Assembly (NCBI RefSeq): GCF_003576645.1
Contig: NC_044922.1
Span: 10,433,996-10,497,995, forward strand
Direction: 5' to 3'
DNA length: 64,000 nt
Origin: Ipomoea triloba
Lineage: Eukaryota; Streptophyta; Magnoliopsida; Solanales; Convolvulaceae
Both the position numbers and the translations under genes were made by a program. Below, piece by piece: positions 54,609 to 64,000 of the stretch; position 1 is the stretch's first letter; each line of letters begins with the position of its first letter. The notes below the pieces were generated by a model. That model saw only the letters and a program-made list of their open reading frames with translations, made no database searches and was not told the DNA's origin.

Positions 54609-56327
54609 TGTAACACCCCTAAAATTTCACGCTAAGATAGGCAACATACTTAAGGCAAAAGCTAGTAAATCTCAGAACCAAATTGTATTAATGCGGAATC
54701 AATACTAAACCACAGAGGGTGCTACGCCACATCTAGGTAAATCAGCACCTAGATGCTAAGGCAAAATCCAAAATCCAACTCATCAATCCTCAAAGCCAAT
54801 CATAATCTAGATAAGTCAATACATATCATGAGTCTAAGGCACGCAGGCCTGAAATGTTTGAATAAACTCAACAAACACTAAGCTAATCATAAAGGCGAAG
54901 TAAATCTACTGCTAGCCTTCTCACGGCTCAATCTACTCCATACTTGGAAAACAGTTAAAAATATTCGCAAAGAAATGCTAAGCAATCCACCACTCACACT
55001 CGTGAGAAATAGAGTAGTATAGCATAGGTTGTAAATAGATTTTTCACACGCATATAGAATATATACGCCAACGAAACTGTCCTTTGTTTAAAAACCAGAT
55101 GACGCAACAACAATAGGCTGAATGAATGACAAACCAAGGACACCTCAAATGAATCCACTAACAAAGAACGAAAGCACAATACAACAGTTCCATAATACGA
55201 TACTCAACGAAAGCACAAACTCAACTGAACAACACAAGTGAAACCAACCAATCACCAACCTCACATCACTCCCTTAGAGTGACCCCAAATCACGGTACAT
55301 AGGATAAGATCCAAACCAAAACTGCCAAACCATAACACCAATGTCATATCACAGAGGCATAAAGTCCGACCGTAGAGGCACACGGTGCCTATTACCATAG
55401 AGGCATAAAGCCCGACCACAGAGGCACATGGTGCCCATTACCACAGAGGCATGAAGCCCGACCACAGAGGCATAAAAGCCCATTATCACAGAGGCATAAA
55501 GCCCAACCACAGAAGCATGAAAACCATTACCACAGAGGCGTAAAGCCCAAATAACTCCTCCCATAACAAGAGGCGCACATAGAGCCATATTCCGAATAGC
55601 CACCTTCCAAAGGGTACACAAGACTCAAGAAGCCGAAGAGTTACTCACAATAGCTCATACAAATTCAGGTTCATTCCCAAAGGAAATACTCATACCAATA
55701 GTACTCAGATTTAGAACATGAATACAGGACATGCTCAGAACATTAGCCAAAGAATTAACCAATAAATACTCGATCAATAATCAAAGATAACCGACCAATA
55801 ATCATGAACCAATACTCAACAATTAGGGTAGCATACTCAACAACATGTACATAACATACTCCAGAATCAAAGGTGAAACAACAGAGTCAATAGACCACAA
55901 AACAACCACTGGAATAGAGAAGGAAAATGAATTGGAGGAACAAGCTGACGGAACACACCAGACCGCCAACCCACCCCACTCCCGCTGACAGAACGACTCG
56001 GCGGAACGCCACGGTCCGCCGCTCCATTCCGTGAGAAAGAGGCGGAGCAACCCCGCGGAACCCCTCGGTCCGCCACTCCACACCGCGGTCACCTTGTGGA
56101 AAATCCCAGCGGGACACATTATACTGCTGAGATGCACCACAAGCGCAACCCGAAAGCACCGATCCCAAACTTAGAACAAAATACATGATAACTCATTCTA
56201 GTACACAAAATATCATCATATTAGACATTTCAGAGGCCAAATAATACATGGAATCCATAACAACAGATACTCATACACATCAAGATTGAAGGACAATGAA
56301 CACAAGTCCATAGATCCACAATATAGG

Positions 56328-57677
56328 CTCAATGATAAGCTCCCAAGATACCTATATATTTGGATATAAATAGGGATAGTTTTATAGCATTTCGATATCC
56401 TTATATGACTAATTTACGAGATTATGCGCTTTAATTCAATAACCACACGCAAAGCTACCCTTGGTATATTTTGAGGCATTTCACAGGTCCCGGGAGTCGT
56501 TAGGCACGAGAGAGGAGCAAAACTAGCAAAACCGAGCAGGACAGAAGTCTCGTGGGCCCAGGATGTTGCGTCTATGCGTGAATGCCACATGGATGAATTC
56601 CAGTATGCATTCACGTGGCCATTCACGCGTGAAGGTCACGTGAACGAGACATTGCGTTGAAATTATTTTAGGGCAATTTTGGGAGAGACTATTTAAGGAG
56701 GCTTGATAGAATTTTTCAGAGAGAGTTTATTGGGAGGAAAGAGCAATTCTTAGAGTTTTTAGAGGTTCCCAAATTTCTATTCTTAGATTAGGTTTTACAT
56801 TTTCTTTGAGAATGAAGAATTGAAGCTTGGATTGAAGACTACCATTTCATTTACTAGGTGATATCTATTTGAATCTTATTTTTATTTACATATCTAGTTC
56901 TTGGATTGAATTAGTCTATGATCTTAAATCTATGATTATGTTTGGCTAGTTCTGTCTAGGGATTGGGTTGTGTGAATCTATGTTGCTAGTGTGAAGATCC
57001 TATTTCTTATTGTGGATTTTATTGCTTTGATGTTGGAAGATCTATTCTTGTCTATTGATTGTTGGTTTGATTAGATCTTGTATAGATTTGGCCAATCTAT
57101 TGAGAGATTGAGACCTTGACTGTATCATGGTATTGATTTGAGTTGAGTTGAAGCTTTTTGCAATCTTAGATCCTATGGAATTCCATGATTGGGAATAGTA
57201 GGAAAGTGTGTAGCCTAGGTGTTTGATAAAATGTCTCTTAGGGCTTTTGGTTGCCAAATGGTACTCCTAAGCCTAAGAAGCCCTAGTACACCAAGGTGGA
57301 AAAGGACGAAGATGACACACTCTTGAATAGCCAACACAATTGCATCATTAAACCACTACTTGAGACACACGATGAAGCAACATAGACAAGCACAATTCAT
57401 TCCCTTATCCCCTTATTTCTTATTTGTTATTTCTCATTTCTTATCACTTATTACTTTGATTTTAGTTACCTCTTGCACACTTACATTTCCTTCATGCCAT
57501 TCACCACCCTCACACGTCTCATCACACGTTTATTCGATTGAAAGCAATAGCATAGACTAACCTCCACGTCCCTCCTTCGAGACTGACACTCGGGGAGTTT
57601 AGACTCTTCGTTTTATCATTACCACATCCAATACACATACCACACCTCACCCTAGAAAAGTACAGCCCATCACTCAA
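56328..57677 (+). mobile_element. Solo LTR, Athila-like
   Basis: 5-bp duplications CTCAA (56328-56332, 57673-57677) flank a 1340-bp LTR with ends TGATAAGCTCCC and GCCCATCA. It carries CCTCCACGTCCCTCC and GACTCTTCGTTTTATC near its 3' side. Insertion split the T1-type LTR at TTGAG. No internal region remains. Confidence 0.9.
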
Positions 57678-58476
57678 CAATCCAACAAATCAAAGGCTAA
57701 AACCAAAGATATTTCACAAGATTCCACAACACCAAATCATATACATATATACAAGAGTGAAGATGGTTTTAGTGTAACATGGAGGATTACCTCTTGAAGC
57801 TTAATGATCCAGAAGCAACACCAATCCTAAGCTCAATCCACCAAACCTCCATCACCACCTTGGTCATCTTGACCCAAGAACACCCCAAAGAAAACCATAA
57901 GAAGCTTATAGAAAGACTAGGAAATTGTAAGATAAAATGCAATCTAAATAGGGACTAGTACTTACCCAAGCACAATAAATGCAATCTAAATAGGGACTAG
58001 TACTTACCCAAGCACAATAAATCCTAAAAGAGTAATGACTAGTACTTACCCAAGCACAATAAATCCTAAAAGAGTAATCTTGCTTGAAACCTTGCTAGGA
58101 TGAAAGATGGTGTGAATAGGGTTTTTAGGGATGAAGAAATGGTGTGAATCTCTTGTAGGAGAAAGAAGAAGACTAGGGGAAAAATATATACATACATAAT
58201 GTATGAAATATTAGGGTGGTTAAATGTAATATGGGTTCTCACATAAGGGATGTGCTAAATCCAAATCAAGAATTAATTCAATTAGTACAAGGTTTGATTC
58301 CTCAAAGATTGAGCCTAATTAAATATTCAATTTTTATAAGGGATCAAAAAGACCCAAGTGGTATCCCTTACAAAATTAAATTAAGGAATTGGACTTTCTT
58401 AACAATTGGATAAACCAGAATAGGAAATATATTTTATTTAAAGGAACCAGGCCCAATTAATAAAATTAACCCCACG

Positions 58477-59140
58477 GTGTTACACCCGGGCCTAGGCCCG
58501 GAGAAACAATCCCCGCAGCCGCTGTTCTTCGTGGCCAGGGAGCATTGCGCGGACCGGCACCGGACCGGGCGGTAAGACGAGTAAACATAGTTGTTATCGC
58601 AGTCAACCCACAGAAACTCGCCGCCTAAATGCACGACGAGGCTCACCGGGACGAGGGGCGTTCTTTGGTTGATTTTGGTGAGGTATTGGAGAGTGGGAGC
58701 GTGTTTAGTGACGGGCACGACGAGAGCTTTAGGGCGAAAGGAGGTTTGGGCAAAAGAGGAGCAGAGAAAGAGAAGGAAAGAGAAGGACAAGAACTGGATA
58801 ATGGAAGAAGCTGCCATTGTAGATGGTGAGAGGTAGGTTGAGTTGCATATGGGCTGGTTGCAAGAAATGCCCACAATTTATACGTATCAGTGGAAGTGAT
58901 CCACACATCGTCCGTACATACGCGGAGAATAGTACAGTTGTAAAATAGGACTATTCAAAGATGGTAGGCTAATGACGAACCTTCTTGTTTGCTTGTCAAA
59001 GCAGTGGCTGGCCCCAGGCATAAAGCTTTGTTTTGTATATTACTTTACTGGGAAAATGCTACTTGGACTCTCTAATTATACTTTTAGCTTCAATTCCTCA
59101 CTTAAATATTTAATGTAAGAATTTTTTTTTTTAAAAAAAA
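58477..59140 (-). mobile_element. Insert carrying promoter and first exon part of the EDGP/XEGIP-like gene
   Basis: The T1-type LTR is interrupted between AACCCCACG (58468-58476) and AACCCACAG (59141-59149), a 9-bp near-duplication of the kind Mutator-like elements leave. The insert has a 16-bp perfect palindrome CCGGGCCTAGGCCCGG at one end (about 58487) and a T/A tract at the other. No long inverted repeats were seen, so the carrier is undetermined (Pack-MULE-like, Helitron or double-strand-break filler). Confidence 0.45.
58490..58817 (-). pseudogene. EDGP/XEGIP-like (basic 7S globulin) gene fragment, 5' end only
   Basis: N-terminal part of a plant aspartic-protease-like inhibitor of cell-wall glycanases. 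ATG at 58817: signal peptide MAASSIIQFLSFSFLLF... to about residue 25, then FRPKALVVPVTKHAPTLQYL, RTPLVPVSLVVHLGGEFLWV, SYRPVRCRSAQCSL, CGDCFSGPRPGCN. Family proteins are around 430 residues; this one stops after about 110, where frame and sequence change to LTR. At the first active-site position the family usually has DLGG; here it is HLGG. Upstream, TATAAAT on the minus strand about 70 bp before the ATG suggests its own promoter is included. The first Met at 58874 is less likely, as it precedes the signal peptide. It is a captured or truncated fragment in an LTR, not a working gene. Confidence 0.8.
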
Positions 59141-59201
59141 AACCCACAGTAGGAAGAATTACCAGGGTTCAAGGCATGATTTAAATTCGGGGTATCATAG
59201 G

Positions 59202-59204
<3 letters not shown>

Positions 59205-59242
<38 letters not shown>

Positions 59243-59914
59243 GTGTGGTTGTGCAGTGATATATATATATATTTTTTTAAATTTAAACTGATGCACTTTA
59301 AGCTTCTAATCTACACAGTTTAAGCTAGATTAACATAAATATGGCTTTGTAGAGAAAATATTATAAAGTATATTGTTTGAGTTTTGGAATTGCAAAAAAA
59401 AAAAAAAAAACGCACCTTAAGAAAGGAAACAACACACCTTAAGAAGGAAAACCATCATCTAAAGTCTTAGGCTGACGCACCTTAAGTTTCAACAACTGAC
59501 GCACCTTAAGTTTCAACAACTGACGCACCTTAAGCAAAAAAACCACGCACCTTAAGAAGGAAAACGATGCACCTAAAATCTTAGGCCGACACACCTTAAG
59601 ATTCCATACTGGTGCACCTTAAGCACACAAACCACACACTTTAAGAAAAACCCCACACCTAAAGCTTTAGACCAACGCACTTAAGTTTCAACAACTAACA
59701 CACCTTAAGCTCAAAACTACGCATCTTAAGCACAAAAACCATGCACCTTAAGAAAGAAAACCACGCACCTTAAGTTTGACCTATATAAAAAATGACTAAA
59801 TTGCCACTGCATTTTTTAAGCGTTGTTAATCTTAAACATTGACTTTGGCAATATCAATGGCTCTCCTCGCACCGCACATCCACACCTGAGCACCCCAACT
59901 GCATTTGAACGGTA

Positions 59915-60000
<86 letters not shown>
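59205..60000. mobile_element. (CA)n/(TA)n-flanked element with ACGCACCTTAAG array
   Basis: Left end CCCGTGTGGTTGTGCAGTGAT after (AC)n; right end CACCGCACATCCACACCTGAG, then (TA)n(GA)n to 60000. Between them GCACCTTAAG motifs recur about every 20-30 bp. TGCCACTGCATTTTTTAAGC near 59803 is the inverse of the GCAGTGGCATTTTCG phrase in the 39691 element. Confidence 0.55.
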
Positions 60001-60006
<6 letters not shown>

Positions 60007-60161
60007 GTTCAGGTGCGGGAAAGCGTTCCCGTGCGGTTATGCGGTGATCTATTCTTTTTTTTTTTTTAAAATATTAAATTGATGCACCTTAAGCTTATTA
60101 TAATCTACGCATCTTAAGTTGGAGAAAATCTTGTAAAGAATATTCCTTTTGTTTTGGAACT

Positions 60162-60197
<36 letters not shown>

Positions 60198-60698
60198 GCA
60201 CCTTAAGAAGGAAATCATGCACCTTTAAAAGGAAAACCATGCACCTAAAGCCTTAGGCCGACGCAGCTTAAGTTTCAATAACTTTTGCACCTTAAGCACA
60301 TAAACCATGCAACTTAAGAAGGAAAATCACGCACCTTAAGATGGAAAACGACGCACCTAAAGCTTTAGACCAACATACTTAAGTTTCAACAACTAAACGC
60401 ACCTTAAGCTCAAAACTACGCAACTTAAGCACACAAACCACGCACCTAATGCTTTAGATCGACACACTTAAGTTTCAACAACTAACGCACCTTAAGCTCA
60501 AAACCACGCAACTTAAGCACAAAAATCATGCACCTTAAGAAGAAGAATCATACACTTAAGTTTGACCCATATGGAAATTGACCCAATTGTCACTGCGTGT
60601 TTTAAACGTTTGTAATACTGAACGTTGATTTTGGCAATATCAATGATTATCCTCTCACCGCACAACCGCACCTGAGCACCCCAACCACATTTGAACAG

Positions 60699-60742
<44 letters not shown>

Positions 60743-60775
60743 GTATATATATGTATATATATGTATATATATATA
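60001..60775. mobile_element. Second (TA)n-flanked element with GCACCTTAAG array
   Basis: Close relative of the preceding one, in tandem with it. Inverted termini: TCAGGTGCGGGAAAG plus CGTGCGGTTATGCGGTGA at 60008-60045, and CACCGCACAACCGCACCTGA at 60657-60676. The array runs 60085-60560. A poly-A/T tract lies at 60165-60193. Confidence 0.6.
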
Positions 60776-61868
60776 GGACTCCGTTTAGATGAGAACGGGT
60801 AGCTTAGGAGAGAACTAAGAACCACTCACACCCATCCACGTGTCCAAATCTAATGGATTAGAAACACTAATTTTTTAAAAAAATGCGGTAGCATTTTCGC
60901 AAATAATTAATCATCGAAGTGCAAGTAAATTGTGTTAAAAGTGCAAGTAAAATGTATTACAAATGCAAGTAAAATATACACTGAGCATCAATACTAAGTA
61001 CACATAACGTTATCATTAGTTGCACTAGATGTTATCGTTAAGTACACCTATGTAAAGTTATTGAAACTTAAGCTCAGTAACATCTTCTCCTTCACCGCCG
61101 GTGTATAGCATCTAAAAGTTAGAAAAAGTGCAAATAAAATCATTTACAAGTGCAAGTAATTTACCTCGGTAACATTCTTACACCTAATGATGCTATACAC
61201 CGGCGGTGAAGGAGAAGATGTCACATCATTAAAAAAAAAAGTCAATATTGACCGGGTCCTTTTTTGCAAAATATTTAAAATTTGTATTTAATTATGAAAC
61301 TCTTTATTTCTTATTAACAAAATATATCTACTTTCTTAACCATATTTATTATTTAATTATAATATATCTAATTTCCTAATCATTTTTATTAAATCTATAT
61401 ATTAAACACTCAAGAACATATTAATTTGAAGCCATGTAATTCAATATAATTCCCAGGATTCCTATGATAACAATTATAACATAACTGTCCTGAGCCTTTG
61501 AAGGTATAATATAATATGTTCATAGATCAAATTATCTTCTAAATCTAAATCTTGCGTCTTTTGCAGCTTCTTCATATTCATAGTTCTGTGTATTCTAATT
61601 TGAATCTCAATCTTGCGTCTTTTGCAGCTTCTTCATATTCATAGTTTTGTGTATTCTAATTTGAATCTCAATCTTGCGTCTTTTGCAGCTTCTTCATATT
61701 CATAATTTTGTGTATTCTAATTTGAAGCGATGTGAACCTGTGCAGTGTTATCATATGAATCGTGGGGAACTATATTGAATTATCTAATTTGAAGCCATGC
61801 AATTTTAAATATTTTGCAAAGTGTTACAAATCTTAGCTTTATATATGAATCCTAAGCCTATATATATA
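60776..61868. mobile_element. (TA)n-flanked element with AAGTGCAAGTAA motifs
   Basis: Begins GGACTCCGTTTAGATGAGAA after (TA)n and carries CCACGTGTCCAAATCTAATGG and GTAGCATTTTCGCAAATAAT, as in the 39691 element. GGCGGTGAAGGAGAAGATGT (61204) is the inverse of ACATCTTCTCCTTCACCGCC (61079), giving a hairpin of about 140 bp. The right edge is probably the (TA)n at 61858. Confidence 0.45.
61551..61723. repeat. 61-bp tandem repeat, nearly three copies
   Basis: Unit begins TCTTGCGTCTTTTGCAGCTT and ends TAATTTGAATCTCAA. No coding potential. Confidence 0.9.
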
Positions 61869-63106
61869 TATATAGGATCAAATGAGAATAAGTCCTTAGA
61901 AGAGAAATAAAAACCAATCTTAGGCTTACATCTGGAAAAATTTGACGGATCATATCAAATTTTAAAAAAATGTGTTAAATAACATCTGTTTTTAGATTTT
62001 GATGATACCAAATGATAGAAATTTTAGATCTCCGCAATTAGTTTATATTTTAGAGTTAGGATTCATTCTGCTAAACATTGGAATCCTACCGAATGGTACA
62101 TCGAGTAGTAACGTTTCCATCTATCTGAATGATAACTCGAAAGGTCAGTCGTAACAACAAGTCGAAGACTAACCTGAGTGGTTAACTCTCGAGTGGTTTA
62201 AGATTGAAGACTGAAGACTAAAGATTCGAAGAGTAAAAGAACTCAAGAAGAAAGGTTACAAAGGCCGAGAGGTGGAAGGGCCTACCTTTTGAAGTGTTAG
62301 CAAGAACGAATGGTAAGGTTAACCATTCCTAATCGAAAGGTCGCAAAGGTCAAAGAGTAGGAAAGACCTACCTTTCGAGGAGTAACAAGAGACGAATGGT
62401 AAAGTCAACCATTCGTATATGAGACGTAATAGATTTAAGGTCTTGAAGCGTTAACCTAGTTAACCATTCGAAAGGACTGCTCGAGACATTCTCTGAGTTG
62501 TACAGTCTGAAACCTTAAAAGTTTTAGCATATGTCTCCGATGAATAAAAAGTTCTAGGAACATATCCCAATGTAGATATTTCCTTTAATGCCCTGACAAT
62601 TTGTGCATAACAAAAAGTAACGTTGTTCAACGCAAAAATAGTCATTAACGACTGGAAAATCTGACACGCTCACTTACTATCCTGATTACCCGCTGGTCCA
62701 TAGGAGTTTTAAATTTGTTTTCCCTCCGACGAAACTATTTCAACGTGCCTATAAATACCCTCTTGAAATTAAGAAGAAGGTGCTGGTCAATTTCAAGTAT
62801 CGTCTAAGTATTCATATGCAAAAAGTATTCTAGCCACCAATGTTCTAAAGAAAAGAGAGACAAAAGCTACAACGATCATATCCATAATTTAGAGATTTGC
62901 GCTGCTCAAGATGTCAAGATTTGGATTTTAGAGCCAATTTCTCTAGTTGGAGAAGAAGGAAATACCTTTACTTCAACCTTTGTAATCTCTATTCGATAGT
63001 AGTAGAAAGAAAAGTAAACTCGTCTTGAGTTGAAAAGCCTGGTGGAGGTGTTCACGGTTGGCTTTGTGTTCAAAGCATGAACATAGGCTGTTGTACTAGA
63101 GATAGT
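61869..63106 (+). repeat. Copia-like LTR (candidate)
   Basis: From TGTTAAATAACATCTG (about 61975) to about 63100. Contains CCTATAAATACCC (about 62750) as TATA box and repeated gene-free motifs ACCTACCTTT(C/T)GA. A typical solo copia LTR layout, but I could not find a target-site duplication. 61869-61974 is the end of a (TA)n-associated repeat. Confidence 0.4.
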
Positions 63107-63712
63107 GAACCCTAAATTTTTGCGGGCTTTTGGGCCGGCCCGTTAGGCCCGCGGGCTAAAATTTAGTCAACCCTAACTCGCACCGTGCGGGTTCGCGAGC
63201 CTCACGGGCTTTTTGTTTTTTATTTTTATTTTTTTATTTCACAACACAAATTAAACAAAATTCACAATTTCACAGTTCAAAAACTTAACAAAGTTCAAAA
63301 TTGAATACTGCAAAATTGCCAAATAAATAAATAATGCAATAATACACTTCCCAATTTTACAACACAAACTTAACAAAAGTGATTATCTTTCAAAAAAAAA
63401 AAAACAAAAGTGATTAAATGTTAAAAAAAAAAACAAACGTGATTAAAGAAACTGGAAATTATGGATTAAAAAGAAACTGGAAAATCGCAAGAGTTTAGGG
63501 ATTAGGCGATTAGGTTTGGGAATTAGTGAAATAGAATTGGGAGACTTGGGAGTTTTCATTTATTACTTATGTAATTTTTTTTAATTAGTTGGTCCGCAGG
63601 CTGACGCGCCACGTTAGGCCGGCATTTTCGCGGGCCTATTTTTTATGACCCTAACCTGCCGTACCGCGGGGCGGGTGCGGGTCAGCCCACGAGCTTTGAC
63701 CCATTTTGACAG
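63107..63712. mobile_element. GC-motif MITE (hAT-like, candidate)
   Basis: Both ends are rich in GCGGGC/GCCCGC motifs (GGGCCGGCCCGTTAGGCCCG at 63131; GCGGGGCGGGTGCGGGTC at 63666) around an AT-rich centre, like hAT-type MITEs with subterminal repeats. Exact termini not resolved. Confidence 0.4.
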
Positions 63713-64000
63713 TATTATACGTGAATAGAAATAATATTACCAATTTATAGATATTAGTTAATTTCCATTTTACATTTTCTTACCAAATAAGTATTATTAA
63801 TTATTTGACCAATAAAATCTTTAATTAATTGATTACAAAAGTTTGGGCGGGAGAATAAATAGGAGGATTTTACTTTTATATATAGTATATAGATTTATAT
63901 TGTTAGATTTATAATTAAAAATTTATATTTGGAAATTAAAAAATTAGCATTTAAATTTTGTATGATTAATGCAGTGCATATGTATGTATTTAAAAAAATT
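63713..64000. other. AT-rich sequence, nothing recognised
   Basis: No gene, repeat unit or structured element seen up to the window end. Confidence 0.6.

Larger units (their letters stand above)
54609..59197 (-). repeat. T1-type LTR, minus strand, with two nested insertions
   Basis: The LTR runs from TGATACCCCGAATTT (59197) to GTGTTACA (54609). It is broken by a solo Athila-like LTR (56333-57672) and by an insert at 58477-59140. Joining the pieces restores the order of 33-2160. At 57955-58070 a segment with the donor-like site TTGG|GTAAGTACTAG is present three times in tandem, compared with once at 537. The minisatellite lies at 55355-55545 and the GC-rich block at 55940-56110. Confidence 0.8.

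Overview
This is a nuclear plant window, most likely eudicot. It is AT-rich with long (TA)n tracts and has spliced genes, Ty3/gypsy elements with plant-type tRNA primer sites, hAT, CACTA, Helitron and Mutator-like ends, and a KIWI/PC4 coactivator gene. I see no bacterial genes, rRNA, tRNA or CRISPR. Almost all of it is nested transposable elements. The only host gene I can support in full is the four-exon KIWI/PC4 gene at 35220-37248. A second host-derived fragment, the start of an EDGP/XEGIP-like gene, lies at 58490-58817.

Region 1-19.4 kb. A decayed Tekay-like chromovirus (T1) gives an LTR (about 33-2160), a tRNA-Met primer site, a broken gag and a 3' LTR piece (4228-4893; 15316-15471). Inside that LTR piece lies an insert starting with poly-T, and inside the insert is a nearly complete minus-strand Tekay-like element (TE-A, 5649-15104) with 5-bp target-site duplications GAGAC, a 3.55-kb LTR, and gag, protease, RT, RNase H, integrase and chromodomain. 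A 1750-bp tandem duplication and a second, broken chromovirus pol (to 19427) follow.

Region 19.5-29.5 kb. A copia-like LTR remnant is followed by a plus-strand relative of the TE-A LTR (LTR-B). LTR-B is interrupted near its end by a solo LTR of the same superfamily (LTR-C, 22931-28035, duplication AGCCG). Then comes a Tat/Ogre-like pol remnant. LTRs A, B and C each carry a reading frame for a small protein I do not recognise. It is conserved at protein level, with third-position changes, and is preceded by conserved splice-like signals.

Region 29.5-38 kb. A foldback MITE is followed by a structurally complete hAT transposon (30892-35045, 8-bp duplication CTTTTGCC) with a 692-residue transposase in three exons. 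It sits about 175 bp upstream of the KIWI start codon.

Region 38-47 kb. A Mutator-like element with long inverted repeats encloses an unidentified captured fragment. Around it are a Helitron (40891-43347) whose 3' hairpin is split by a hAT MITE, and several elements inserted in (TA)n tracts that resemble rice Micron and carry dense GCAC-type motif arrays.

Region 47-59.2 kb. A minus-strand T1-type LTR copy, a CACTA terminus (51711), and an Athila-like family in both orientations: LTR fragment, gag, tRNA-Asp primer site, LTR, and a clean solo LTR (56333-57672, duplication CTCAA) nested in another T1-type LTR. That T1-type LTR also carries the EDGP/XEGIP promoter and first-exon fragment.

Region 59.2-64 kb. 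More (TA)n-associated elements, a 61-bp tandem repeat, a copia-like LTR and a GC-rich MITE.

Single N characters at 13302, 22697 and 25795 are each flanked by direct duplications of 0.13-1.2 kb. These look like unresolved contig overlaps rather than biology and inflate several elements.
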